A stretch of DNA of 64,000 bases from Uranotaenia lowii (GCF_029784155.1 NC_073693.1:110298683-110362682); one strand, 5' to 3'. Counted from the first letter of the stretch, positions 42,296 through 54,200 are shown. The notes: a model not told the origin generated them from the sequence alone. A program made the numbers and translations.

Positions 42296-42822
42296 AAAAT
42301 TTATCAAAAAAAGTTAGCCAGAAAATGATCGAGTTTTTGTTCTTAGTGTCCTGTCAGTGTTATCAGTGTTACAAACCTGGAAGTTACCTTAAGACTCACA
42401 ATTTAGATTATCAGATGCCATGGAGAATAGTTCGCTGATGAATTATGTTGAAATTTGATTTAAATGGAAGGTAATTTGAATTATAATAACTAAACGAACT
42501 TTATTTTTTCCATACAGTAAGTAGCAAAGCACACCAGGTCAATTAATGAATAAATAAATTCAGATTCTTTATTTCTGATATAAAATAATCCTTGGAAAAA
42601 AAAATTAAGTTCAAGTTTTGAGAAAACAAAAAAAAAAAATCGATATTCTCTTCTCTGTATTGCAATTCAAAACTCAAGTTACAGATTTCATTTCAAGGAG
42701 TTAACTTCGAAGGATATTTCAATTTAAATAGTAAAATAATATGCAAACAAATGAAAATGTAAATCAATGTTAAAATTTCTATCAATAATTCAAGGTGTAG
42801 CAAAGCACACCGGGTCAGCTAG

Positions 42823-43379
42823 TACCAAATAAAAAAATGGAACTAGATAGAACAACCAAAACAATAAAAAAATACACGATGTTAAATAAAACGTTAGCGT
42901 TAGCGTTTTTGAAACTACATGTAAAAATGGTCGATACAAGCATATTTGCATTTTTTGACTATAATAATACCGTCCAAAAACGAGTTGCACTAAAAATGCC
43001 ATAAAAAGACCATATTAAAAATTCCCAATGCTAGTTGGCTTAATCTGTGTTACTTCGGAAGTCATATGGCATCAACATAAAAAATATAGATTATCTGATT
43101 ATCCTTTTGTTCCCCCCTTTGGTTATTTTATATGCATTTTTAAGTAAAGTAAAATTTCAGTTTTAACGATTTTCATCGGTGATTTTTGAAGGTCAAAAGA
43201 CCGAAACTTTGAGCACTTTGAGGCACCCCTATGACAAGTCCGATTGAGCTGAAATTAAGCACAGGTCAGTTTTTTGGGCCAATCAACAAAATGTATGTGG
43301 TCGGTATTCGAAATTCGACATGACCCATTTGGCTGCCACCTTTACTTGTCCCTTAAGACATTTTTTTTAAATTTTTTTG
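42823..43379. other. AT-rich sequence with dispersed repeat copy 2
   Basis: Positions 43190-43310 are the plus-oriented partner of 37840-37960 (ACTTTGAGCACTTTGAGGCA, CCCCTATGACAAGTCCGATT, CACAGGTCAGTTTTTTGGGC). The rest is without recognised features. Confidence 0.5.
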
Positions 43380-43424
43380 TAATGTAATTTAATGTATACA
43401 AATTCTTTGTCATTTTGTAATTTT

Positions 43425-44262
43425 TGTAGTTTTTGTAATTTTTGTAAGTTTTAAAAGATTTGTAATTATTGTAATTTTTGTAATTTTTGTAATTTTTGTA
43501 ATTTTTGTAATTTTTGTAATTTTTGTAATTTTTGTAATTTTTGTAATTTTTGTAATTTTTGTAATTTTTGTAATTTTTGTAATTTTTGTAATATTTGTAA
43601 TATTTGTAATTTTTGTAATTTTTGTAATTTTTGTAAATTTTGTATTTTTTGTATTTTTTGTAATTTTTGTAATTATTGTAATTTTTGTAATTTATGTCAT
43701 TTTTGTAATTTTTGTCATTTTTGTCATTTTTGTCATTTTTGTCATTTTTGTCATTTTTGTCATTTTTGTCATTTTTGTCATTTTTGTCATTTTTGTCATT
43801 TTTGTCATTTTTGTCATTTTTGTCATTTTTGTCATTTTTGTCATTTTTGTCATTTTTGTCATTTTTGTCATTTTTGTCATTTTTGTCATTTTTGTCATTT
43901 TTGTCATTTTTGTCATTTTTGTCATTTTTGTCATTTATGTCATTTTTGTCATTTTTGTCATTTTTGTCATTTTTGTCATTTTTGTCATTTTTGTCATTTT
44001 TGTCATTTTTGTCATTTTTGTCATTTTTGTCATTTTTGTCATTTTTGTCATTTTTGTCATTTTTGTCATTTTTGTCATTTTTGTCATTTTTGTCATTTTT
44101 GTCATTTTTGTCATTTTTGTCATTTTTGTCATTTTTGTCATTTTTGTCATTTTTGTCATTTTTGTCATTTTTGTCATTTTTGTCATTTTTGTCATTTTTG
44201 TCATTTTTGTCATTTTTGTCATCCTTGTCATCCTTGTCATTTTGGTGATTTTTGTCATTTTA
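43425..44262 (+). repeat. 9-bp minisatellite, (TTTTTGTAA)n passing into (TTTTTGTCA)n
   Basis: About 28 units of TTTTTGTAA (43425-43690) are followed by about 60 nearly perfect units of TTTTTGTCA (43697-44262). Because the unit is 9 bp and one frame on each strand lacks stops, long artificial frames appear: Phe-Leu-Ser repeats on plus (178 codons) and Met-Thr-Lys repeats on minus (about 190 codons in two pieces). The homogeneity points to recent expansion by slippage or unequal exchange. Confidence 0.97.
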
Positions 44263-45280
44263 AAAAACCAGTTAGGTTAGTTCAAAATATCAAACGTATT
44301 GTGAAGAAATACTGACCAAACCCCACTAATTAGTGATCCTTTAGAACACAAAAAACATTATAGTTGACCATTAAAGATACATACGTTTCGTAGGAGCGGT
44401 CTCGTTAATGGTTTAATGTCACATCATGGAGCTCCACTAACAGGCTCGTAAAGAGATTTTTTATGCTCCAAATCGCCTGAAGTTATCAACCCTTCGTAAG
44501 AAAAACCAGATGAATCCTGTTCAAACAAATTAACAAAAACACAACATCAAAAATGACCGCAGGAAGTGTAATTTCCCCGTCATCCTCGTCAAGCTACAAA
44601 CACATTAGCCCCCATAAAGGATTTCAATTACACTGTCCTGGAGCCGAGAGGATTGTTTTCATTGTCGGTGGTACGTCGTCATTCATTTGGACTCACTTGG
44701 CCTGTTACAAGATCAAATCCACCCACTCGGTGGTATAAATGAGATTTTTTTTTCTATTATTGACACAGCCCCGGTCTTTCTGGCTTTACAGGAAATAGCA
44801 AAAAAGGAAACAATTTGATGGGTGGAAAATTCTTTTGATTTAGGTTCCGAATCGTTGCCTTTCAATGGAAAAGCCAATTTTACAGCCCAGTTGAAATGGG
44901 AAAAACGAGGTTTGTTTCATTTTTGACTGATTGCACCCAACCAAACACGCATCAGCAGCCCAATTGTAACGTATCCGCCTACACAATCACACTTGCACAA
45001 ACACCCTCTTGTTCTGATTGAAAAACAGACTTTTTGTCCATATGTCTCAAAGCCTTCGAAAATTATAGGAATCAACCTTTTGGTGTTATGCTCTTGCGTA
45101 ATCGAAAATTGTTGTTTCATAACGTTTGATTCGATCAAAGGGCTGTCAACTTATGAATAAACGCATGCATCAACGCAAAAAGCAAGCGCAATTATGCAAC
45201 TTACAAACACATTACAAATTGTAATTTCAATCAAGGGAGTTTCAATTCGTTGAACGGTGGGATTTCAATTTGTTTTTTGA
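44263..45280. other. Mixed sequence, no gene recognised
   Basis: Positions 44550-44740 are more GC-balanced and open for 61 codons on plus (Ser-rich). I cannot assign a function and treat it as unclassified. Confidence 0.3.
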
Positions 45281-45336
45281 AGTCTAAATTGAGAAAGGAC
45301 CGTTTATGTTATTTTCATCGAAATTATTTGTATTGG

Positions 45337-46290
45337 GTATATGCAGTAGCCTGGTAAGAATCAGTCCAAAAAAAGTATAAAAAGGGTTTGGGTTCCAATC
45401 GGGGTCAATAACAACTGTGTAAATTTGGGTGATTCTAGGATTTGAAATGAGTTGTAGTAAAAAAATCAATGTTTGTATGGAAATTAGTTTGGAAAAAGTT
45501 ACTTTTTGTTTCAAAAAATTCTACAGTTGCAGCTAATTCAAATTCTTCAAGCTGTATCTTATTGCTGAAGATTCAAAAAACAACTTTGCTGAAGATCACG
45601 AATCTTTAAGATACGCCAATCAAATGTTATTTCGAGTTCAAAATTGAATAATTTAATTTCATTTTTTACCTCTTTTCAAATTGCACCCCTGCACTGAATA
45701 TGGCATACGAGCCATCATACGTTGTAAACTAGCCGGCGTGCTTTCCCATATGCAGAAGTGTTTTCGTGACATCTGTTGATTCGATTATTGTGAAGGTTGG
45801 TGTAATGGTTTTTTGGGCCAAAAATTGTGTTTGAGAAGTTACAAAGCTCTGTCACCTCGGAAAGGGGGGTCCCATATTAAATCGGAGTAAAATATTACAC
45901 AAATTGATCATTTCAAAAATGATTCTAAATTAGGTACAAATGTAGATTTATCACAGCAACTTCACGCATTGTATAAAAAAAACTCTCCCACCCCGGTAAA
46001 GGGGTGTCTTCTAAGTTGTTCTTTGAACCTTCAGCAATAAGATGCAGCTAGAAGAATTTGAGTTCAGTGCAGCAGTGAAACTGCAGGAGTTTTTCAACAA
46101 AAAAGGCACTTTGGCTATACTAATTTCCATACAAACCTTTTTTTGCTGCAGCCCGTTTCAAACCGTAGAGCAACCAAAATTTGCACTATTGTTATTGGGC
46201 TCAAAAGGCACCCAAAGCCTTTTGATACTTTTTTGGCCCGATTCTGACCAGTCTAATGTGCAACATACTGAAAATCTAGAAAGCTCATGA
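45337..46290. mobile_element. Inverted-repeat element with arms of about 280 bp
   Basis: The left arm (45337-45620) and inverse right arm (46000-46290) share GGTAAGAATCAGTCC-like ends, AAAAAAGTAT.AAAAGG.TTTGGGT, CAATAACAA.TGTG.AAATTTG and AGCTG.ATCTTATTGCTGAAG blocks. I could not fix a target-site duplication. The arms are diverged, so the insertion is old. The short frame on plus at 46042-46290 is not a gene. Confidence 0.55.
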
Positions 46291-46365
46291 TATAATCCAG
46301 TTTGCAGAGTATTATTTGAATTTATTTCATTTCCTTTTTTGTAAGATAAAATTCGATTGTATCTC

Positions 46366-46888
46366 ATCCGAAAACGGTTGCTCGGAATGATTTTTTCCCA
46401 GGATGAAAATCATTCCCAAGAATGAACCAATTTTCTGAAAAACAAATCTTAAGAAAGAATGCACCATGTACCAGAAATATTATCCCCAGAATGGAGAATT
46501 TCGCAGATTTTTTTAACAGAATAGAACATTTCCCAGAATTTTTCAAAGTTATCCAAGTTCAAATTTTTTTTTTCATTATATGAGTGAAACACCAATTCTA
46601 AAGTAAGTGGTTTCAGTGAAATTTAATTGAACTGTGTCCATTAGCTTTGATCTTTGTAGCCTTGCCGCAATAAATGATATTTCGAAAACAATATTTTGCA
46701 TGGAACTAGCCTCAATTTACATTTCAAATTTCTTTTCGGATGAAAATATAAAATTTTCTAGGGAACGATTCTTCTGGCGGAAACCTTTCTGAGACATGGT
46801 CCACTGGGAAGAAAAATCTGGGAAATGGTTTTTTTCCTGACGGATGGAATTCTTGTGATATTTCATTCTGGGCAACCGTTTTCAGAGA
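46366..46888. mobile_element. Short inverted-repeat element (GAAAACGGTTGC ends)
   Basis: GAAAACGGTTGCTCGGAATGA at the left and the inverse of TCATTCTGGGCAACCGTTTTC at the right, followed in both arms by CCCAG and ATTTTCTG motifs. About 520 bp, no coding capacity; a MITE of unknown superfamily. Confidence 0.6.
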
Positions 46889-48439
46889 AATAGAATACAA
46901 AAAAAATCAATGTATATATTTCCAAATACTTCATAACAATGACGTCTGGAGCAGTACATTTTTTGAAGCAACACAGTTCACATAATTTTCTATTTTTCAA
47001 GTTTTCAGTATCCAAATCGTACTACTTATGTTTTTCTACAAAAAATCAAGATTATTTCTTAATATTTACTGTGTTAAAGTGAATAATAAAGCTTATACGC
47101 GCTTTTTGGATAGATAACTGTATTTTTGGGCAGTTTCAAGTATTTCAAAGGTTTTAAAGAGATTTTCAAGATATTTTCTTCTAGCACTTAGAAATTTGAC
47201 AATTGAGCTATGATATTTTATCAAACTGCTTAATTTGAAATTTGATTTTTTTTTCAGTGAAACTAATTTTTCCCAGTTTCGAGTCGTAGATGGCAGCACT
47301 AAATCGCATTTTTGAGTATCCGGGTTTAATAAGGCCCATATTCATCATTTCAATGAAGTTTTCCTACAAAGTTATGTTGCAGTTCACACTGAAGAAAGCT
47401 GTTCTAGATTTTCAAAAACTCAGCGCAATAATGTACCACCGCCGATGTTTCTGGTCATTTGAACTTCTTAATAAGTTGCAACTCAAATCGATAAATATGA
47501 CACCATCTGATGCATCTAGCTCCATGGGAATGTTCAACAATATTCTGATTGTCGATCCAGGAAATTATGTTTTAAGTGTAAAGGTGGATTCTTATTATTT
47601 GATTTACTAATCTTAAAATGTCCAAAGCATTCACGTGGTACCAAGTACTTATTTTTTGAACACAATCATTCAGCACATCTTAATTAATCCCGGATAGTCG
47701 AGAATGGGTCTCGATTCCGTTTAACAGCAAGATAGGACTGCTATCTACGACTGCATTAAAATGCAAATCATATATTCACCTTATATATTTCATTTCCATA
47801 TGCTGGAATATTTTGCATGACGCGTTTGTTAATTTAAAAATTTCTTTCATCCAAACATATTTTTTTTATAATTTCATCTAGTAGATTTGTTTGTAGTTTT
47901 TTTACCCCTAAATGTATGCAGTGCCTTTATGCTGTTTCTTGAAAAACATTTTTGACAGAAAAACTGTAAAATCTAATTCGAACAAATCCAAAAAATACTG
48001 CTACTGGTGCTTTATGCGCAATGACATCACAAATATTAAAAAAAAACTTTAAACGTTTTCATTTGATTTTTCATGCAAAGCAAATAATTGGTTAAACCAA
48101 TAATCTTTCCGACCCGACTACTTCAATTTGATGTACATGCGGTATGATTACACTAGTTTACAAAATTTTAAAAAAAATCGTGAACTTTATTAACCGACCT
48201 ACATTTTTTATGTGAAATCGGATTGCTCGGAATAATAAAAAAAACTAGTTTTTCATTAATAACTTGTTGAAAACGCATGTTTCAGTGGTGGAATAGAGTT
48301 ATCTTTATTCAGGTTTCGTCTATGAGGTCATTAGATTACAACTATATTAATTAGCGATAGCTAATTGTCACTTCCACATCTTATATTCCCTAACCGGGAA
48401 AGTACTCATTTCTCAATGAGTACTTTGATATTTTTACCC
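46889..48439. other. AT-rich sequence; 12-bp hairpin at 48399-48426
   Basis: A 106-codon plus frame (47290-47610) has no domain I recognise. AAAGTACTCATT and AATGAGTACTTT form a perfect 12-bp stem with a 4-base loop (48399-48426); a similar ATGAGTAC...GTACTCAT-type centre is found in the palindromic element at 57912-57932. Confidence 0.4.
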
Positions 48440-48655
48440 AGAATATCTGGCAACATTGTTGTGTTACCACGAGCCCAATTTGAGTAGTCTCGCCTAACCG
48501 TGTGATGATGTAAACATTCGTACCGCGTTTATCATCATCACATGTCATCAGCAATCATTGATCTATTGTTCTCGATTGCGAATTGGAAATAGCAAGAGGA
48601 ACCAAAACAAACAATGTTTTGGTTCTGCTGCAATCGGCAGCAATGTGGATCCGCC
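48440..48655 (+). repeat. Dispersed repeat, copy 2 (partner at 904-1125)
   Basis: Contains CGTGGTAAC (in inverse), CATCAGCAATCATTGAT and CCAAAACAAACAATGTTTTG followed by GTTCTGCTG, matching the reverse complement of 904-1125. Confidence 0.6.
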
Positions 48656-49689
48656 GAAATCGTAAGTATCAACATAACTTTTTACTTTACCAGCCGAATA
48701 TTGTTTATGATTGATTTTATTAAAGCCTAAGTTGAGACAAATATTTCACTCGAAGGCTGTAACACGATTGGACTTGAAACAAAAAAAATTGTTGCGGTTA
48801 GCTTCTGGTAAACTTTTTTTCTTTAAATGTTACCATCGAGTCTAATACTTTCGCTGAACCAAATTTTTTTTCAAAAAAATGCGTTTTTTATATTTTTTTT
48901 CTATCATTAGGTCACTAATATCATTATTATGCAAAATGATATTCTTTATTTTGAATTTAAGAATTTTAAGCGGTGTAGTTTACAAATTATCAATATATTT
49001 GAAACACCAAAAAACTATACGAATTAAAATTTCAAATTATACTAGAAATAAAAACTTTTTAACTAAAGAAAATTTATTCAAAATACAAAGTTGATGATTG
49101 AATTTGATTTGACATAAAAAAAACCCGATTTAATACACTTGACAGTGGATTGTAGCCTTTCTTACAGCCTATAAAATATATTTGGATTCATATGACACAA
49201 AATAATAAAAAATGATATATTCATAAATTCTGAGTTATAATTATAGAATTTTAAACGCAGTCAATCCGAAATGAATTTATGAAATGAAGATTCAAAGTTT
49301 TTTATAGGATATACATAGGTATTTTGATATTATCATAATTTTCAAATGAATAACATTATTTGCAACTAATTGAAGATTTTTGAATGACTGGATTCTGGAA
49401 TGTCTTGTATGATTCCGTTTCTATGACATTTTAGTCTCACTCAATTTACTCCGTTTGGAGATAAAGGTAACTTTAAAATGGAAGAGGCATAAAAATTAAG
49501 AATACAATTCAAAAAAGATTCCTACCATGTATTTCAAATAATTAATCCTCTCAATTAAAGAAACAAATACTTGATAAAATTATTGGATAAAATTACAATT
49601 GCTAGAATAAAATACGATACTGCAACGAAGGGTACCAAAAAAGGTAGAATTAAATTTAAAAGTAAAAAGTTTTGACAATTTAGAAATGT
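48656..49689. other. AT-rich sequence without a recognised gene
   Basis: No repeats or exons recognised. Frames are Lys/Ile/Phe-rich translations of AT-rich DNA. Confidence 0.45.
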
Positions 49690-50520
49690 CAATATTTTAA
49701 ATTATGTCATTTGACCATTTTTGTCAGTTTTTACAATTCCGCCATTTTGCAATCTTGTTAATTTTGTCAATTATGTCGAATTTGTCAATATTATCAATTT
49801 TATAAATTTTGTTAATTTTGTCAATTTTCTCCATTTTGTCAATTTTGTCAATTTTATCAATATTGTCAATTTTATTAATTTTGCCAATTTTGTCAATTTT
49901 TTCAAAATTGTAGATTTGGTAAGTTTATGAAATTTGTCAAATTTGTCAATTTGGTCGATTTAATCAATATTATCAATTTTATGAATTTTACTAATTTTGT
50001 AAATTTTGACGATCTTGTCGATTTTATCAATTAAGTCATTTTTGTTAATTTTGTCAATTTCAACAAATTTGTCAATTTTGTCAGTCTTGTCAATTTTGTC
50101 AACTTTGTTCAGTTTTGTTAATTTTGTCAATCTTGTCAATTTTGTCAATGTGGTAAATTTTGTGAATATTGTCAATTTTGTCAATTTCGTCAATTTTTTA
50201 TATTTTGTCAATTTTGACAATTTTCTCCATTTGGTCAATTTTTTCAGTTTTGCCAATTTTGTCTTTTGTCAATTTTGGCAATCTCGTCAATTTTGCAAGT
50301 TTTATCAATCATCAATTTTGTCAGTTTTGTCGATTGTGTCAATCTTGTCCATTTTGTCAATCTTGTCAATATTGTCAATTTTGTCAACTTTTGTCAATCT
50401 TGTCAATTTTGTCAGTCTTGTCAATTTTATCAATTTTGATTTTTTTGTAAATTTTTGCATAATTGCGAATACTTTAAATTTTGAAAATTTTGTTTTTTTT
50501 TCGATTTTGTCAAATTGACA
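49690..50520 (+). repeat. Degenerate 9-bp minisatellite (TTTTGTCAA-type)
   Basis: About 90 diverged units based on TTTTGTCAA, a relative of the 43.7-kb array. The plus frame reads Val-Asn-Phe repeats and the minus frame Lys-Leu-Thr repeats; these are by-products. The higher divergence suggests an older array. Confidence 0.9.
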
Positions 50521-51349
50521 ATTGATAAACCGTCAAAAATTCATCAAATTGTCATGATTGACAAGATAAACTAAACTGACAATTTGTAAAAAAATGAATA
50601 TATTGACAAAACCTTCAATCTTGAATCAGCTGACAATTTGACGATTTAGGCATTAGCCTATCGTATGAAAGTGAAAGCTTTATGATCATGAATTTGTTAA
50701 ACAGTCCAGACATTGGCCGAACCGAATACTAACTAAATACATTTAAAACGGAAATTTCTTCTAAGAGACAAGCATAGGGACTTCACTCTCACATAATTAA
50801 TTTCTATAGTGATTGCAAGTCCCACCCTGCGCCCAACGATAGATTCTCAAGCACAAATTTCTCGGAGAAGGGGAAAACGACACGGGACACGGGGACGCGG
50901 ACGATGCCTGCACACCATCTCATCTACTCTCTCACGTGCGTTCGTGCTCAGGAAGCTTTTTCCTAAGCACAAACGACAGGAGAGAATTTCGCCCGTGGAA
51001 GCGAATTGAATCCAATAAGACAAAGGCTTCTCAGTCCTCTCGAGCTTTAAGCTCTCGGGCTAGTTTTTTTGCTCCCTTTTCTCTTTCCTCTTCAGATCTA
51101 ACGTGGCGCGATGAAAGCTTTTCGTTCGCATTTAAAAACCTGTGCAATTGTTGCGTTGTTGTTGTTGGGGTTGGTGTCTGAGGATAACGGCTTGGGTTGG
51201 GAGTCAATCCGAACTCTCACTTGCTGAAGCCAATGGAAGATAATAACCAAACAGTAGCGCCACCAAGTGCTCCATAGTAGAGTTTAAAGCATTTGGGAAT
51301 TTTTTTTTGGAACATGCATATAAATCCGAATGAACCATTTTGGCCAGGA

Positions 51350-51505
51350 GGACCAAAAACAAAATTGACAAAATTGACGGAATTGAAAAAAAATACCAAA
51401 TTGACAAAATTAACAAAATCGAAAAAATCGACAAAATTCACAAAATTGGCAGAATTGACAAAATTGAAAAAATTAGCAAAATTTACAAAACTGACACAAA
51501 ACTGA
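51350..51505 (-). repeat. 9-bp minisatellite in inverse orientation (AAATTGACA-type)
   Basis: About 16 units of AAATTGACA/AAATTGAAA-type sequence in the loop of the foldback, the inverse of the TTTTGTCAA array at 49.7-50.5 kb. Confidence 0.85.
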
Positions 51506-51768
51506 CGGCACAGGTTTTTAAATGCGAACGAAAAGCTTTCATCGCGCCACGTTAGATCTGAAGAGGAAAGAGAAAAGGGAGCAAAAAAAACTAGCCCGAG
51601 AGCTTAAAGTTTGAGAAGACTGAGAAGCCTTTGTTTTATTGGATTCAATTCGCTTCCACGGGCGAAATTCTCTCCTGTCGTTTGTGCTTAGGAAAAAGCT
51701 TCCTGAGCACGAACGCACGTGAGAGAGAAGATGAGATGGTGTGCAGGCATCGTCCGCGTCCCCGTGTC

Positions 51769-53415
51769 CATAGATGCCACACATACCGATTTTCCGGTAT
51801 TTATACCGATTTTTGAGCAAAATTTTGACCAAGAATCGGTATATACCGATTACCGATTATTGGCAAAACATACCGATTTCATACCGATTTTTAAGATTTT
51901 TACTCAAAACTCGTTCCACTTCCACATTTCCAAGGTCCCGTAGGAAGAAAACAGTTCGGTAGCTGGCGTGGCGTAGCTCTGATCTGTACAACTTTTAAAG
52001 TATTCTGCAAAGATCTCCAGAACTATAATTCGTTCAGTTGTTCGGGCTGTTTTGTTCCTTTGTTCTGTCAAATGATGCACTATTTGATGTTGAGCAAAGC
52101 CAATGGACTAAGCTCAAGGCTGATATTTGACCTTCTGCGACTGCCAATAGAAGTTCCTTAAGGTCAATCTCAATTGACGATCGCATTAAAGCTCTTGTCT
52201 CGTGAGATGCTAACTTTTCAAGGAAATACATACACCGTTTGAATATAATCATAATCCTTGTTCAACTCGTCGCCAGATGGGGTATGTCGAGATTTGAAGT
52301 GCAATCAGATACACGGTATGTAATATCATCGGTATAATCTTCAATCCTTCTGCATCTTGTTAGCCAAATAAATAATATCATAAGTACCTAAACTGCAGAT
52401 ATCGCAGAATTAAAGACCACGCCAGGCAAAATGGGTTTCGGTTATAGTAAAACTATGTGTTTTTTAATCTTTTTCGGAAGAACACCTTCTTTTAGAGCAC
52501 ATCTCTCATTTATTTTCTCATAAAATTCTTGGATTTTCATATGACTAATGCGTGATTAATAAAATTAATTTTTTATTGGCTATAAAAAAAATTGAAGCAA
52601 CAACTCTCTCAACTTTCTGCAATCATTTCTTTTTCTAATCGCTAGAACTCATATCTAATACTTAAAGATGTATTGGCCAGATTAGCGAAAATCCATCAAT
52701 AAAACGAAGACCATCAACTTGGGCCCATATTTACCTCGAACGTCAAAAAGCCATTGGATATGTAAGTGCTTAAAATTTCCCTTAGGTTGACCTGGTTCTA
52801 TTATTGCCTTATCGAATTTATCAAATTTACATCCCACTTTAGCCAAACATCAAAGTTTTAAGTTTTTATTCAATTTATATGCCTAACCAACGTGTAACCT
52901 GAAGGTGTTCGCCATGCCTCTATTTTGCTTATTAAACGGTAACTTTAAAAATAAATTTCCATTTAGTTATGAGTACTGAAAAGAAACACTTATTTTGGAT
53001 TTTCTGCTGAATTTTCATTTGTGATTTTTGCTTTCGTCAGCAAAAGCAGATAGATTTAAAATTAAAAAAAATGTACAAGTCATAACAAACATAAAGTTCT
53101 GTTGAAATTTGAAAACCGTCGTTTTGTGTAAACTAGTGTTACCTATAACCAAGTTACGGAGAAAATGCAATAATATATGCTAAAACACATTAAGTCAGCT
53201 ATAGTTTTGAGCTAAAAATGAACATTCATAAGAGTTCTTAGACTTGCTGTTTATTGCAAGCTTCTATTTAAAGAAAAATACGTTAGGAAGTTGAAAATGT
53301 AAGCATTTTTGAATATTAACCTCAAATACCGATTTTCATACCGATTTTTAGGATTTACATACCGATAAAAGATTTTTTTGGGTTTCAAAATACCGATAGA
53401 AATGTGGCATCACTG
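51769..53415. mobile_element. Non-autonomous hAT-type element, 1,647 bp
   Basis: The ends are CATAGATGCCACA and, inverted, CAGTGATGCCACA, matching the CAGNGNTGCCA-like ends of hAT transposons. An exact 8-bp duplication CCCGTGTC flanks it (51761-51768 and 53416-53423), and the other arm of the foldback shows the uninterrupted target. ACCGAT motifs are clustered within about 130 bases of each end, probably transposase-binding subterminal repeats. No transposase frame is seen. Confidence 0.9.
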
Positions 53416-53497
53416 CCCGTGTCCCGTGTCGTTTTCCCCTTCTCAGAGAAATTTGTGCTTGAGAATCTATCGTTAGGCGCAGGATGGGACATCACTA

Positions 53498-54034
53498 AAG
53501 AAATATGCGATGTGAGGGTCTAGTCCTTAGGCTTGAGTCATTCAATTTCGGGGTTGTACCCCATGGTGCAATTTCTTAACATGAACTGTGATTTTGAGTG
53601 TCTAACTCAGAATTTATTTTTGGATCTGGATCACTCTAAGGGTGGACTGGTAAACATAAATGTAATCATTTCATTCACTTGTTTAAATTGAATATTAGAC
53701 ATGCTTGTTTGACTGACATCTATTTGTAAATAAATTCATGTATGTCGTTCGATCGGAGGCGCCCTCTGTTTTCCTTATGGGAAATTACACGGAGTGAATG
53801 CGTACCCAGCGCTTTTCGCGCCATGTTTTCGATCATCTTGATTAGTTATTGCTGGTTGTGGCTAGCAAGCCAAATTGGCACGTTTTTTGGAGTGATGATT
53901 TGATGATAATTACTATGAAAATTTAATTTTCAATCTATTTTGTTTTTTTTTCTTTCTTTTATAGGACGAAGAAGAAAAAAAATCAAATTTTTTAAGATAA
54001 AAATCATTTCTATTGTACTGCCCAGTTTCGCAAA
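53498..54034. other. Mixed sequence, no gene recognised
   Basis: Positions 53740-53850 are less AT-rich. The two opposing frames at 53930-54202 are shadows of each other and overlap the dispersed repeat that follows. Confidence 0.35.
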
Positions 54035-54200
54035 AACGTGCAAAAAAAGTTTACAAAAAATCACACCAATACACACAAATACACAGACATCGTCTGAACT
54101 CGACGAGCTGATTCGATATGTACCTATAAAGGTATATCTTAGACCCATAATTAATGATTTCCCAAATCGACAGATAACTATACCTTTCTGAAAGAAAGGC
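54035..54200 (+). repeat. Short dispersed repeat, copy 2 (partner at 19780-19925)
   Basis: Contains CACAGACATCGTCTGAACTC, GACGAGCTGATTCGATATGT, CCCAAATCGACAGATAACTA and a terminal CCTTTCT-GAAAGAAAGG hairpin followed by CAAAAA. Confidence 0.75.

Larger units (their letters stand above)
41222..42822 (+). mobile_element. Non-autonomous Helitron-like element, internal repeats and a double 3' terminus
   Basis: Begins near TATATATAAAAAATGAGTG then TTTGTCTGTCTGTC, a start I know from many insect non-autonomous Helitrons, and ends GCACACCGGGTCAGCTAG with host T at 42823. Three degenerate internal repeats of about 110 bp (ACTGAACCGRTCAACGTGAAA, then GGTTTCTATAATACTTTCAA) lie at 41270-41660. A second, weaker copy of the terminal motif (GTAGCAAAGCACACCAGGTC) is at 42521-42540, so an older 3' end may have been bypassed. 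No Rep/helicase frame is present. A probable LINE fragment lies inside. Confidence 0.6.
50810..53497. mobile_element. Foldback structure with arms of about 335 bp, split by a hAT-type insertion
   Basis: The left arm (50810-51144) is repeated in inverse as 51508-51768 plus 53424-53497. Matching blocks include GCGC..AACGATAGATTCTCAA, CACGGGACACGGGGACGCGG, the CACGTGCGTTCGTGCTCAGG block, and TTCGCATTTAAAAACCTGTG. The loop (51145-51507) contains a short inverse-oriented 9-bp repeat array. The arms are GC-richer than the surroundings. The frames in the arms look random. Similarity of the two arms is very high, so the structure is young or kept homogeneous by gene conversion. A hAT-like origin is possible, but the duplication is unclear. 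Confidence 0.75.

Noticed and set aside
41222..42822. Search for a Rep/helicase gene in the Helitron-like element
   Set aside because: No long open frame with helicase motifs; the element is treated as non-autonomous.
43692..44258. Long open frames of Phe-Leu-Ser (plus) and Met-Thr-Lys (minus) repeats
   Set aside because: They are direct translations of a 9-bp tandem repeat and have no gene signals; annotated as minisatellite only.
49721..50518. Val-Asn-Phe and Lys-Leu-Thr repeat frames
   Set aside because: By-products of the degenerate TTTTGTCAA array.
50809..51181. Arg-rich frames in the foldback arms
   Set aside because: Present as mirror images in both arms, no domain; explained by the inverted repeat.
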